This document shows, one piece after another, positions 11,958-23,459 of a DNA stretch of 64,000 nt. A program made the translations under genes and the position numbers. Within the stretch, counting starts at the first letter, position 1; every line of letters starts with the position of its first letter. The notes beneath the pieces are model-generated. The model saw only the letters and a list, made by a program, of their open reading frames with translations. It was not told the origin of the DNA and made no database searches. Source of the stretch: Filosporella fistucella (taxonomy: Eukaryota > Ascomycota > Leotiomycetes > Helotiales); the NCBI GenBank assembly GCA_030077755.1, contig JAQJZZ010000004.1:1302001-1366000 (forward strand), in the 5' to 3' direction.

Positions 11958-12481
11958 TGTGGATGGTGGTGGAGAAATTCGAGTGCAGAATATTGAGGGT
12001 TGAAAAGGAGAGTCGAGGGGAACGCGTCGAATAGTGAGGTGACGCGAAACCCGGTCCACGCTGGCGATCCACTTTAACCTCAAAAGCAGCCACCGTCTAC
12101 CCGAAACAACCAAAAGGGATGACACTAGGTATGCAGCTATTCTTTACATTACGATTCAATTCGATGCCCTTGAGGTCACTGTCAGACGGTGGGAGAGATC
12201 AGATAAGACTAAGGCTTTACGCAAATTGTTACCTCCCTCACTGCTATACATGAACTCTTCCAGCAACATGTTATCCTCCCAATAGAACGATGCTTTGGAC
12301 CTCTACCACCGTATATTCATTTCGACCTATATGTATTAACTAACAAGATTGATGAACTGCACGGTCCTCAATCCAAGCCGAACACCAATCATTCAATCTT
12401 TCAATCTAAAATCCCATGTGTCGCTTGCTTTATGCCAATCTATGCCGCCATGACCGAGGAGTAAATATTCAAAACTCCATA
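11958..12481. other. Intergenic region upstream of PRI1
   Basis: About 520 bp between the PRI1 start and the stop codon of the next minus-strand gene. No open frame is credible. It presumably carries the PRI1 promoter and the neighbour's 3' untranslated region. Confidence 0.5.
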
Positions 12482-14617
12482 CTAATTCAGGTCCATCTTC
12501 TCTGCAACATTCGCAACAATCGACTCAGTACTGTCGATTTCAATCTTCCGCATGAGCCACGCCATCATTCCCCACACTAGCCCCATTGCCTCCACCCTCT
12601 CAATCCCAATATACAAATCATACCATTTACTTCTCCACATCGTTACTCTTTCCCAACCTTCCTGCCAATCACCGCCGTCTAGCACGTCCAGAAGTTTCTC
12701 AGGAATACGGGCTCTTACAACGGAAATGTGGTGATTCAATGCACTGATTAAAAACACATCATCGAACCCCTCACCCTGAATCTTGCCGATGGCAGAATAT
12801 CTAGCTTTTCGATCCCAGGTTGGCCCAGGCGGGTTCATCTTGCGGTAGTTTTCATAGATGGCCATGTTTCCGGGCTCCTTACCTTTCCTGCTGCGTTTAT
12901 TCGGGCTTGGTCCATTTATGCCACCTATTTGTCTTCTTATCTCGGTTGCGATCTTACTGGCACCAGTAACCTCTCCATCTGGCCCATTTGGCAATTTTTC
13001 TGGTAATCCTGCAGAGTTGATAAGCTCGTCGAGTCTGTCACCCTCGCGGCCAATCTATAGATAAGTTAGCATGGAATAACGAGGGTGGATCGAGAAGGCG
13101 AGGAAGCCCCAGAATGCTAGGAGGCTGTTCTGATTTGTTATATGTGACATGTACGGTGCAAAATTCGACGTACTGGTCCACCAGAACCTCCTCCCCAGCG
13201 AGGTGTATTGGCCCACCACTTTCCATCCCCGAACCGCTTTTCCGTCTTATCCTCGCGAGCTCGCTGTTGAGCTGTTAGAAGGACAGCGACTACCTCACGA
13301 GCTAGATCAAGATGCTGCTCGGGTTCCGTGGCGAAGACAGTGCTTGCCCTAGACGATAGAGCTGCCACAGGGCCTTCAACAATTCCAGCACGTGCAGCAG
13401 AGCGCTCTGTGGGTGTTCTGTAAATAAATGTCACAGAAGAATTGAAATATGAAGGAGGCTGAGCTGGAAGCTGCTTCGTGGAGGGAGTCAAGTGCAATCG
13501 AGGTTCTGTTCGTGGAAAAGAGACATTGCAACCAAAGTCATATGCGACAAGCTTCACGAATGCAGTAAGGAGGTGCTGCCGATAGTCTGGAGGAAGTTGT
13601 GAACCAGTTCCCGTGCGCAGGTGAGTTTGCAAATGTGGCGGGGAATCGTTTTTGGTGGAGCCGGTAGCCAACTCGGATGAGTCAGGTCCGGATGGAAGTG
13701 AGGTGTCTGGCCAATAACCAGAGAAGAATTCCAAATTCTTGAAGAACTCGTATGCATTTCCAAGCCGGGCAGCAGTCTCACCTGCGGGAGGTGGAATGCG
13801 GCGAATAGTCCGAAAAGCGGCCGTGTTATCAATGAGTAGCTCTTTCTGCCTCTCTCGATAGGTTTGGATGCCAGGTGAAAGATTTCCGTTGCAAAGTTGC
13901 TTCCTCGTCCCTTCATTCGCATCTAATAGATCTTCGGGAGAAACAGAGTTCCAATCATCGGTAGGAGGTAGAAAGCTAGCATTGGGAATTATAGATTCAG
14001 GTGAAGCATCTGAAATGACATGCAATCCCAGAGCCTCAAAATGAGAGAATTTGATATCTGCTGGTCTGTGTATAGATTGTAGCAGAGCTACCAGTGATCC
14101 ATTACCCCGCAATGTACAGAGCTGTTCCTCCGCCTTTGGCGTACATTGGGGAAATCTGACAGGCGTTGGTGGTCCTATCTTCCTAGGAGTCCCATCTGTA
14201 AGAGGTTGCACCGCACTCAATGCACCTGTTCGACATCACACGTGAGTGACAGGGACTTGAGAGTTGACGACCCAAAGAGTACAACGGAGTAGAATTTAAT
14301 GATAAAAGAAGCTGACATGAAACACAATGACATTTAGCCAGGGTCGGAACGGGATACCAACTTTGGCGAGTGTATGATCAGCATAACTCTGGGGAAGTAG
14401 TGGCAGTCTTGTGCATTACTTCAAAAGGTTTGATACCTGCCCGCATTGAGGGCATCTCAGGGAAGGATGTGTCTCACCCGAGCTAACCGTAGAAAAGGGA
14501 GAAAAGCTTAAAGATATGCGCGCTGAAGAGCAAAGCCGTGCTCTGCGAAAGTACAACGAGAAAGAACGTCAAGGAAGATTGGTCTAACTCACCAATTTGG
14601 GAAATTCCAGAGAACAT
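12482..14617 (-). CDS. Conserved-looking protein of unknown function, 549 aa
   Basis: Three exons are inferred: 14617-14593, 14225-13174 and 13054-12482. The long middle frame has no ATG at its upstream end. A 25-nt exon starting MFSGISQI with donor GTGAGT joins in phase 1 to the acceptor at 14225 and restores a start, at the cost of a 367-nt intron, long for this locus. The last junction (GTACGT donor, CTATAG acceptor) is phase 0 and gives GGP then IGREGDRLDE. The protein is soluble in appearance, with several aromatic motifs (NAYEFFKNLEFFSGYWP, GDGKWWANTPRWGG) and a helical C-terminus rich in Trp, Met and Arg. A basic patch PNKRSRKGK could act in nuclear import. I recognise no domain. The coding nature of the two large exons is solid; the start is less certain. 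Confidence 0.65.
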
Positions 14618-17600
14618 GGTGATCTTTTTATCGAAGACAAGGCTATTTTGGCAAGTACCTTGGATGGGAGGTGACAATCAACACACAAATCCTCCTCCAG
14701 CCCAATTGCCTACGGACAATTACTTTGAGACAACTATGCTGAGTAGGTGAGGTGTTACCATTCGAGGCTACCTATACCATTCCGATTAACTTTATTCTCG
14801 ACACAGATACAGTCGAGCGTCGAGTGGCGATTCTTGTGATGTGGTGGAGATGATTTTCTTCGGATCGGTAGCTCACCGACGGGATGCTGCTGAAATGGAT
14901 GGGTGAGTGGTGTTGGAAGGTTGAGGTGGTGATTGTGAAGCGGGTGTGTTGCAAGCTGAAGCTGCATAGAAAGGGTTGGCATCTACCGTAGGCCCTTGAG
15001 AACCGAAGACATTTACCCGATTAACGACAGGGACAACAGGAGAAAAGAAAGAAAGTGACAGAGCAGATCGGAGATTCAGAACAGAGCATACAAGACCGAA
15101 AGTACTGTACAGTACAGTACCAAGAGTACCTACCTTAGCACAGATAATATTACAGATGGGAATGCCAGTAGGGTCATGCATTGACAGGGGATGAACAGGT
15201 TGCTGTAACGAAGTCCACGTCCATAATTCTGGCTCTTGGGCTTCAACCTCATCCTCCCTATCCCTATTCCCATCTTCAACCCGTCAGCCAACCTCCGTTC
15301 AAGATAGCCGCACTATGACAGAAGAATAACGGCTTCTCAATGCTCGCCACCCGCACTGCATATTCGGACGGCAGGCCTCCCGCATCGACAACCCAGCAGG
15401 ATCAATCCAGACCACACCACACCTCTATCAGACCGATTACTAGTTCAACGTTGTAGCACCACCACAACAGCGAGCAAGGCATATCGCCGTACTTGTACTC
15501 ATAGAAACATGTGCAGAGCAGTACACGAGTGCTACGTCCAATTGTGAGCGGCCCTGAAGGCTTACTTTTCGGGCTGCTTAGTAGCCAGCTTCACCGAGTT
15601 TCGAATAGAACGATGTGTTTCCACCTAAAGTACTGTGGATCTGGGTCCCTCGCCCTCCAAGATTCTTTCGGTTCCCCATCTTCGTGGTGCCTGTTCGGCA
15701 AAAGCCGCCGAATCATATGAAGTCTCGAAACGACTTGGAGCTGCAGCTGGCCTGTACCTGCAGTTTGCTGGGGATGACGATATTTAACCTTACATCTTCT
15801 CCCGTTGTTTGGTACAGGTACAACCACAGCTACAAAAGAGAACAGATAAGCTATAGCATTTTTAGAGGTAATCCGCCAACCTCGATAGCTCTCCCAAATG
15901 ATTGATTTGTTAAAACTGGCCGTGGACAAATAACATGAGCAAACCACAAGCTTCCTATAGCTAGCAGCTGTGAGGAGAACGTTACAGAGCCCGCTATCAT
16001 GTACGCTCAGGACTCTGTGCCACTTCCTACAGCGTGCCACGGAGAACATAGCCATCATCGTTGCTCCCAATTGAGCGGTGAACGGTCAAGCAAGACCGAA
16101 TCGAAGTATAACAGTTTGCCTCTGAGCAACCTTGCTTGTTGCAGAATGGGAATGCATCAAACAGATCACATAGTGGCTCGACATCAGGGTAGAATTCACC
16201 AGTGTTGCACTCGACCACAGTAAGGATCTTGACAGCAATAAGGTTTTTCAGATGCTGCTCATAGAGGTGAAATTTGTGCTCTGTTGCCCTAATGGTTAAA
16301 TTTCCTCTCATTGTCAAAGATGTCATTCAAGGAGGAGTAACAATGTCGATTAATTATCTTCAAGAACAAATGGCCATTGCTGCACAAGATCTTGTATATC
16401 CTGCGGAGTTTCTGAGGAGTCTATTCGGGGTGGACGTTGAGAGGTTTCAACAGCATAGTTAGTGGCAATCCTGTCTTGACCGTCTACAAGTCCATCGCTG
16501 CCAGCATTCGACCAGCCATCAGGACGTCACAGACAATCGAAGGTGCAATATCCTGGGAGTAAGCCCAGCAATTGTCCACTCCTAGTGAAGAATCCATTTG
16601 AGGCAATGTCATTTCCACAGAGGCATCTTCTCACTTGCTGAATTAATAGGGCTGCCAGCAAGTGTTCCTCCAGTAGGACAGTGGCGGCTGCGGAAATGCC
16701 AATGCCCATCGAGCTTGTATCAAACCATCTGTGAAGGGACGAAGCACGCTCGAGATGTCCAAAAGTTGCCAATATATTGCACAAGCCGGCTCCTTTTCAG
16801 ATGCCAATTCTATCAAGACCCTAACGAAGACAGCATCGCTGCAAAGAGATCAGCTGGATAATTCGGCGTTTCTTGCATAGAACGGATGAGTAACCAAGGA
16901 ACTGTTGCATAAACTGGATACCAGATGAAAGGAACGACAACCACTTCTAAACGCCAAGGATTGCGTGCGGCTACCTACTGGATCATCGTCTCCCATGGCC
17001 ATGCGTCCGAACGGGTACCGAAGATTATAGCACAGTGGAGCTGTGGATTTAAGTACCTTTCTGTAGCGTATCCCAAGTGCTCGTTTACGCTCCCACACTC
17101 ACTCGCGCCCAACCAACATCCATCTCTTTCACCCTCTATCAACATCAACATCATCACGCCTCCAACCCAGCTTCAACAATAAATTCCAACTTTCTCTGCT
17201 CTCCCAACTCTATGCAATCCTTTGCGCACGTTCACTCTCATTTCTTTTCCATGGCATTGACTGCCACCTTTCTTTTTGCGGGCTGTTAAACTGTCAAGTT
17301 CGGCGGTGCGAGACACCCACTGTACCTCAATCCTTGTAGGAACGTGCTTCATACTTTGTGTCAGCACAGGGGCTTGGAACATGCGGAAACCCCTCCAAGT
17401 GACCCCTCCAGCATGAACCTGGTCTCAGATCCTCAATCCTTATTAACTGTCACCCACTCCAGACTCATTTCTGAACGCTGGCGTTTGAGATGCTGATCGT
17501 GGTTTCTTGCGCACCGTCGATACTCCACCGTTTTCTCCATTGTTGAATTCTGTTCTTCTTCTTTCCGCAAACATCGCCAAAGTTATGGTTATCGTGTGGA

Positions 17601-17693
17601 ACTGATGGCCTGGGAGCCTCTATGATTGTGTCTTTTTCCAGTTTTGCATTTGTATATTCTCCATAGCGACTGGTGTCGCTTTCATTTTTCATC
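14618..17693. other. 3-kb stretch without a defensible gene
   Basis: Both strands carry medium-length open frames (for example minus 15591-16070 and 16027-16326, minus 16527-16784), but none shows a domain, a plausible start with donor, or in-frame continuation into the next. The minus frames between about 16,000 and 17,100 have Cys-rich, protein-like stretches broken by stops and frame changes, so a decayed gene is possible. A near-palindromic AGTAC/TGTAC run lies at 15101-15120. The right end should hold the promoter of the membrane-protein gene at 17694. Confidence 0.4.
15101..15120. repeat. AGTAC/TGTAC interleaved palindrome
   Basis: Alternating AGTAC and TGTAC units form a 20-bp self-complementary run. 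It could be a chance simple repeat or a small hairpin; no gene context assigns a role. Confidence 0.6.
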
Positions 17694-19742
17694 ATGTCCC
17701 TGCCGGCAGGATTTTCCATTACTTCGATAGATGGCCAGCGATGCACAGCCGTTCCACGATCTTTGACAACTTTACCAGCGAGCCTGGCAACTTTACCAGC
17801 GGCAACGCCCAGTACCACCTCAACCTCCACATCAGCTTTCTCGAGTCTGGCAGTTTCACCAAATATTGTTGAAAGTGCAGTGACCTCGGCAGCTGTGGCC
17901 GCGCCCACAGTCATTTCTAGCTCTCCTCCGTCAACATTTGCGACTTCAACAACAATAGCAGCCGCAGCGACTACTCCTCTTCCTCCGGCTGTGGTGGTTA
18001 GCAGCGCTGCAGCGACCTCCTCATTCGCAAACGCAAGCCCTTCAGCGGTTCCTGCTTCCAAAGGAACAACTCCGACTACATCTTCCAGCACAGCGATAGC
18101 GATTGCTCAGAGCGAAGTTCATGCATCTCCTACAGGAGGCATATCAGCAAACAACAATGGCAGCGGATTCCAGGTCCCTGCAAGAACCAGCACATCTGAT
18201 CCATTATCTACAACGACACAAACAGTAGAATCTTCAGCAGCCTCGGGGATATCCTCAAACCCAAAGCTTACACCGGCTCCAGTTGTAGGCGGAGTTCTTG
18301 GTTCAATGGCCCTCATCGCAATCGTGGGCCTGATATTCTATTGCTTTAGAAGAAGGAGGAGAGGAAGAGAGTCATTATTAACTCCTTTGAATACAGGCAG
18401 AAGAAGTTCATTCTATGATGCAGATAATGAATCAGTTGGACCTTCGGGGATCGGGCGACGGTGGAAGAAACAGGTAGGATATCAAACGGACCGACTACGG
18501 AATGTTGGATCAGGTTTCAAGTCGGGAATAGTTGGGATTGGAGCGTCTTTGAAGACTAAAGTCGGAAGAGATCGAAGTGACAGCCCAGGAGTGAACCTCA
18601 ACAGAGGGAATTCGCAATTCCTCGATGGACCGATTCCTCAGCACAGCAGGAACAATTCGGTCCTTTCAAATGCTGCCCATACTTCTATCAAAGAAAGGGC
18701 AAATGACTGGTGGGACAGAGTCACAGACAAGATCAGTTTTGCATGGAGGCTCCGGCGAAGCCCCAAAGAACCCGCAGATCCTTTTGCCACTGCTCGCAGT
18801 ATGACCGAGAAGCAGGCAAATATGAACAACCCTCCGGACTTCTCACAACTTCTCGGCATGGACGACCGAGATCTACAACTACAAGCTGAGCGCCGCCGCA
18901 TCTCCCTCGCAGGAAACACGGGATCTCTACCACAACTTGGAAGTCTAGGTCTGAATTTCAACAACTTAGGCGAGGACCCCTTTTCTGATCCCAAGTCAAA
19001 AGCAAACCCGAATGCTACCGCCAACCCTTTTGCCGACCCCGCGCCGAAGAACAATCCATTTGCAGACCCACCAACTCGTCCTGAAGCCACGATACCAAAG
19101 GCCAATACCTACATCGCAGATATCCGCCGTTCTCGCGGGCAATCAATCGACGCCACTACCACGTCAAACAATGGAACTTCTATGTACCGACCACCTTCCA
19201 CAAATGTTGCATCCCGATATCCTTCGTCAATCGCTCCCAGTAGAGACAGCTATCGAGACACGGTATTTTCCTCTTTCAGTGCCAATGCCCGAAAAGGAAA
19301 AGGTCGCTCTGATCCGTTTGACCTCGAACGTCCTGAGCTCTGGCGGCCGAAAGACACGAATAGCCAGTACCTGTACCCCAATCCACTGGCTACAGGTAAG
19401 CCAACGCAAGCTCAAAACAATACCAGCACACGGTCTCAGGTCGTGAGTGGTGCAACATATACATCCAAGTACAGCAGCGGTATATCAAGCCTGGGCGATT
19501 GGGGTGAGCCAGGGCCAGATCTCGGCCCAGGAAGTGGAAGCAGTAGTCTAAGAGGAAATGCTTCCTCGAACGGAAGTGGGGACTTCTCCAATGCTGAGAA
19601 GAGTTTCTACAGTGGCGTAGCGATGAACGGGTCATTACAGGAAATCGAGCAAAGCAAGAAATGGGACGACAAGCGGAACAAAGATAATGTCAGTCCGGTC
19701 AGCAAAGCAAGTAGCAAAGGAGGCGTGGGCAAAGCGATGTGA
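17694..19742 (+). CDS. Single-pass plasma-membrane protein with Ser/Thr-rich ectodomain and NPF motifs
   Basis: 682 aa from the ATG at 17694, uninterrupted. Residues about 1-190 are dominated by Ser, Thr, Ala and Pro, as in O-mannosylated wall-associated ectodomains. One membrane segment follows (about 196-218, VVGGVLGSMALIAIVGLIF) with a strongly basic cytosolic flank (FRRRRRGR), so the long C-terminus is cytosolic. That tail has two close NPF motifs (NPFADP, about residues 444 and 457) and related DPF motifs; NPF binds EH domains and DPF binds adaptor ears, both in endocytosis. The layout resembles Mid2-type wall-stress sensors, but there is no WSC domain. No clear signal peptide starts the protein. 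An acceptor-like TAG at about 17,664 precedes a hydrophobic run (LVSLSFFIMSL), so an upstream exon may supply the true N-terminus. Function is inferred from architecture only. Confidence 0.75.
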   Translation: MSLPAGFSITSIDGQRCTAVPRSLTTLPASLATLPAATPSTTSTSTSAFSSLAVSPNIVESAVTSAAVAAPTVISSSPPSTFATSTTIAAAATTPLPPAVVVSSAAATSSFANASPSAVPASKGTTPTTSSSTAIAIAQSEVHASPTGGISANNNGSGFQVPARTSTSDPLSTTTQTVESSAASGISSNPKLTPAPVVGGVLGSMALIAIVGLIFYCFRRRRRGRESLLTPLNTGRRSSFYDADNESVGPSGIGRRWKKQVGYQTDRLRNVGSGFKSGIVGIGASLKTKVGRDRSDSPGVNLNRGNSQFLDGPIPQHSRNNSVLSNAAHTSIKERANDWWDRVTDKISFAWRLRRSPKEPADPFATARSMTEKQANMNNPPDFSQLLGMDDRDLQLQAERRRISLAGNTGSLPQLGSLGLNFNNLGEDPFSDPKSKANPNATANPFADPAPKNNPFADPPTRPEATIPKANTYIADIRRSRGQSIDATTTSNNGTSMYRPPSTNVASRYPSSIAPSRDSYRDTVFSSFSANARKGKGRSDPFDLERPELWRPKDTNSQYLYPNPLATGKPTQAQNNTSTRSQVVSGATYTSKYSSGISSLGDWGEPGPDLGPGSGSSSLRGNASSNGSGDFSNAEKSFYSGVAMNGSLQEIEQSKKWDDKRNKDNVSPVSKASSKGGVGKAM

Positions 19743-20643
19743 GACATTCTTACGAGCGAGGATATGATGTTCAGTTATGGAGGAAGAGGCAAGCTGAGCC
19801 AAGAAGGGATAGGTTTGGAAAGCATGCATACATACACTAATGGTGCACATATGACTTGACCATGTCAGTCACGTGAAGCATATTCCTCTGCAAGAGGTCA
19901 TGCCGGTTGGAGGAAGGCGTTCTGCATATCACTTCTGTTTTCAGTATCCTTTTTCGCTCCTTGTTTAGGTCGGAAAATACCAGGTGGACATTCGGGTCGG
20001 TGGCAGGGGAGGCAGGCAGTGGTTGGAAAAATGGCCCTGACTGATAAAAGCCTCTCGGCATGGTGGGAAAGGGGGCGACTCATGTGTGAGAGTCTATAAA
20101 TCACTAGTAGTTAGTTTTGTAGCTTATCGAGCTAGAGGAGGTGTGATTTAGGCTGCTAGCAAGAATCTTGTCTGATATCGTACTTTCTCTTCGTTGTTGT
20201 GAAATTCTATATTTCTCCCCATATGATAGCTCAGTCTAGATCGATATAACGAGTATCCGTCAACGCTTGATACTTTCTACGATCCACAAGTCACTCCTGT
20301 CAGCGAGTAAAGCGTCAAGTGTCGTGTTAACGAGGGACAGAATATTTCTAGTCGACAACAAAACCCTTAATATAATGCACTCATGATCTGGCGTCAGATT
20401 TTACTCATTTCAAATGAACCAAGAAGTCTAGATTTTTATCTCATGCCTTCTAATTTTCTATCAACCCGTTCCACACGCCTCGCTCCAGACGACTGACACA
20501 TCCAGCAACTCTACACATATCGGCTTAGTCCTCATGTGCTCGCTTTTTACCTGTCATCACACAACTTTAGCTATCACCGTTCACTCATGAACTACAACGC
20601 GCGCAAAACGACCAAGCAACGGATATCAACAACGCAAGGTGAT
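19743..20643. other. Convergent intergenic region
   Basis: About 900 bp between the membrane-protein gene (+) and phosphoglycerate mutase (-). It should hold two 3' untranslated regions. The short frames seen have no supporting features. Confidence 0.55.
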
Positions 20644-22579
20644 CTAACTCTTCACGAGGAGACTGTGACCAGTCATTTCCTCTGGCTGTTTGAGACCCAT
20701 GGCCTCGAGAATTGTAGGTGCGACGTCTCCGAGAACGCCATCAGTTTGCTTGAGAGACCAGCCCTTGGGAGCATTGGCCATGATGAATGGAACCTTGTTG
20801 GTGGTATGAGAAGTCTTTGGCTTGCCATCCTCGAACTTCATTTCTTCGGCGTTTCTGAAATTTATTAGCAAATTTGTGTGGTAGAAGGAAGGGCAACTTA
20901 CCCGTGGTCAGAAGTAATAAACAGGACATAGCCCTCCTTCTTGCAGCATTCGTAAATCTCGCCGATAGCGTTATCAGTGGTGGCAACTCCAATAATGGCT
21001 GCCTCATATACACCAGTGTGGCCAACCATATCAGGAGGAGCAAAGTTGTTCATGATGAACTCAAATTTGCCTTCCTCAATACGCTTGCACATCTGCTTGG
21101 CGACTCCAGCGGCGCTCATCTCGGGCGCTTTATCATAAGTTGCGACGCTTTTGTTCGAAGGAACAAGATCTTGCTTCTCATCTCTAGTTTCGAGGGGGAA
21201 TACCTTCTCAACACCGCCATTGAAGAAGAAAGTTACATGTGCGTATTTTTCGGTTTCAGCAACGTGGACTTGTTGCACACCTTGTGTTCCCAATGTTTCT
21301 GCCAGAACGTTGCCCATGTGCTGTGGCTTGAAGGCAATTTCATAGGGGTAGTCGAGCTTATATTGGGTCATTGTGGTGAGTGTAATCTTTGGGTATGGGA
21401 AGTCCTCCAACGGAGACCGGTCAAAGCCTCCAAGTAATTGAGTAATTTCTCGAACACGGTCAGATCTGTAGTTAAAGAAGAACACCTGATCGTCGTCTAC
21501 ATGCTGTTAGTGAGACACGTAGCTAATGGACAGAAAAAAAAAACCTTGAATACGGGCCTCCTTGCCACCAACAATGATTGGCTTCAAGAACTCATCATTC
21601 TCTCCTTTCTCATATCTCTCCTTGATGGTCGCAACTGGGTCAGAGCTTGCTTCTCCATCTCCAACGCACAAAGCATTAAGCCCAACCTCAATTCTCTCCC
21701 ATCTCTTATCACGATCCATGGCATAGTATCTACCGACAACTGTTGCAATCTCACCAATGCCAATCTCCTTGATTTTGTCTAGGAGACCTTGCATATATCC
21801 TGCGCCAGATTTAGGATCGGTATCTCGCCCATCTCCAAAAAAGTGAATGTAAACATGGGGGATTTCGAGCTCCTTGGCGACCTTGAGGAGAGCGTAGAGG
21901 TGGTCCTGCTTGGCATGCTACGCATAGTTTTAGCTGTTTACTTTGAATGAATATTTGGGGCACATACGACACCGCCGTCTGAGATTAATCCAGCTAAATG
22001 AAGACGTCCATTGCCGTTCTTTGCGGCCTTGAATGTCTTCTTGATGATCTCGTTCTGGTTGAGTTCCCCCTTCTTGATTGTTTGATCAATGCGAACCACA
22101 TCCTGCCAGACAACCCGGCCAGCTCCAATGTTTAAATGTCCAACTTCCGAATTACCCATCAACCCTTCCGGCAATCCAACAGCTAGCGAAGAGGCTTCGA
22201 GCTCGGTGAAACCGTCTGCGTTCTTTTGAAATGCATCCATCACTGGGGTCTCGGCTGCTGCAATGGCATCTCCATCTTTCGGCGAAGACTCGCTGGGAAT
22301 TCCCCAACCATCAATGACAACTGCGCCAAATCATTACAATTAGCCAAGACAGTTCCAGATACATAAGGCAGTAAAGGAGAGTAAGGATATAGTCGGGTTT
22401 CTTCTTGGTCGTTTTGTGCCCATCCATGTTGATTTGTGCAGAAAAGAGAGGAATTGTCATGGACAGTAAGAGTCTAGAGCGACCAGAAAGAAATGTGGCT
22501 GGTCGGAGACTCATGAGGAATGAGATGAGGATACGTGGAATTACATACTCAGCACCGCCTTATTCTCTACCTGGACCAT
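20644..22579 (-). CDS. 2,3-bisphosphoglycerate-independent phosphoglycerate mutase
   Basis: Interconverts 3- and 2-phosphoglycerate in glycolysis and gluconeogenesis using a phosphoserine and two Mn ions. Exons 22579-22549, 22320-21968, 21917-21545, 21496-20902 and 20854-20644 give 520 aa, normal for the family. The first exon encodes MVQVENKAVL with a perfect GTATGT donor; in phase 1 it joins exon 2 to make KAVLIVIDGWG, the expected first strand and metal-binding motif. An open frame nearer exon 2 (MDGHKTTKKKPDY) looks like a start but has no in-phase donor. Catalytic features are complete: nucleophile Ser in MGNSEVGHLN, FFGDGRDT, NYRSDR, FITSDHGNAEE and the late-domain KPQHMGNVLAETL. It is divergent from MED9 over 427 bp. 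Confidence 0.95.
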
Positions 22580-23006
22580 TTTGGAGTGGATTTGGCGAGC
22601 GATGTTTCGTGCCGGCTATATCAGCAACGTTAGGTGGCCTGAGATAAATATAGGGGCAATTAAACTTTTTCAAAATAACATACAGAAGTATGGGAGCTTT
22701 CAGGCCTTTCTAAAATGTACAAAAGAGGTTTGAGGGATTTCTAGGTCCGCGGGCGTTCTTGTTGAGACGTAGGTAGTGGGGTGTTGTTTTTGTTTTTCGT
22801 TCGCTGCCCCTCCATCCTATCCCTCCAGCTCCACCGCTCCCAATCGCCCCGATAAGGCTGCGTTTTAATTTTGACATCATTCACCAATTGAGCCCGAACG
22901 AGTCGGAAGTGAAATCCCATCACAAACAAGCCTTCCGTCCCCCCGAGACTGTGATCTACCAGCCACCACAACAATCATCTGAATAGCACTTTTTCGGCAC
23001 ACAGCT
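22580..23006. promoter_or_regulatory. Divergent promoter of phosphoglycerate mutase and MED9
   Basis: 427 bp between two head-to-head genes must contain both promoters. No specific factor site is assigned. A minus-strand open frame crosses it but consists of a shadow of the MED9 region. Confidence 0.5.
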
Positions 23007-23459
23007 ATGACGACTCCCCAAGGAACACCACAAGTGCCCTCTCTCATGAATCTGCCAGAAGGGCTATCCCCAGATGCCATCGACACATTACCCGTCCTCA
23101 GCGCGCTACTATCCAGACTCCAAACCCCAACTTCCACAAACAATACCTCAACTTCTGGCTCGCCTCCTGCTGTTTCGCCCTCCCAGCTGGCGTCTGGAAA
23201 CGGGCTATTAACAATCAAAGATATACCTGCCGCTACAGACGAAATGAAGCACAAGTTGCAAAAGGCTAGGGCGCATATCAAAGACCTTCCGGATATACAT
23301 CGCAGTCTCGCGGAGCAAGATGAAGAAATTCGAGAGCTAGAGGAGAAGATCCAGAGACAGCGTGAGGTATTGGAGGATTTACGAGATGTAGGAAACGCGA
23401 CCAAGACAAACAGGGAGAGCACACAGCAAGGTGGAGGATCAGATCCTATGCAGACTTGA
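23007..23459 (+). CDS. MED9: Mediator complex subunit 9
   Basis: Subunit of the middle module of Mediator, which bridges activators and RNA polymerase II. Single exon, 150 aa. The N-terminus has the short helical segment PDAIDTLPVLSALLSRLQ, then a Ser/Thr/Pro linker (about residues 38-65). A long C-terminal coiled coil follows (about 80-130), including LAEQDEEIRELEEKIQRQRE. That order (short hydrophobic helix, linker, coiled coil) fits fungal Med9/Cse2. The tail after the coiled coil is polar and disordered. It is convergent with the tubulin cofactor C gene. Assignment rests on architecture and the helical motif and should be checked with a profile search. Confidence 0.82.
   Translation: MTTPQGTPQVPSLMNLPEGLSPDAIDTLPVLSALLSRLQTPTSTNNTSTSGSPPAVSPSQLASGNGLLTIKDIPAATDEMKHKLQKARAHIKDLPDIHRSLAEQDEEIRELEEKIQRQREVLEDLRDVGNATKTNRESTQQGGGSDPMQT

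Noticed and set aside
17465..18091. 208-codon minus frame rich in Ala, Val and Glu
   Set aside because: Antisense shadow of the Ser/Thr/Ala-rich ectodomain; composition follows from the opposite strand.
22321..22395. A possible U12-type intron starting ATATCCTT in front of the phosphoglycerate mutase exon 2
   Set aside because: ATATCCTT matches the U12 donor and keeps phase, but there is no U12 branch site and ascomycetes are thought to lack the minor spliceosome. An upstream exon with a normal GTATGT donor explains the N-terminus better.
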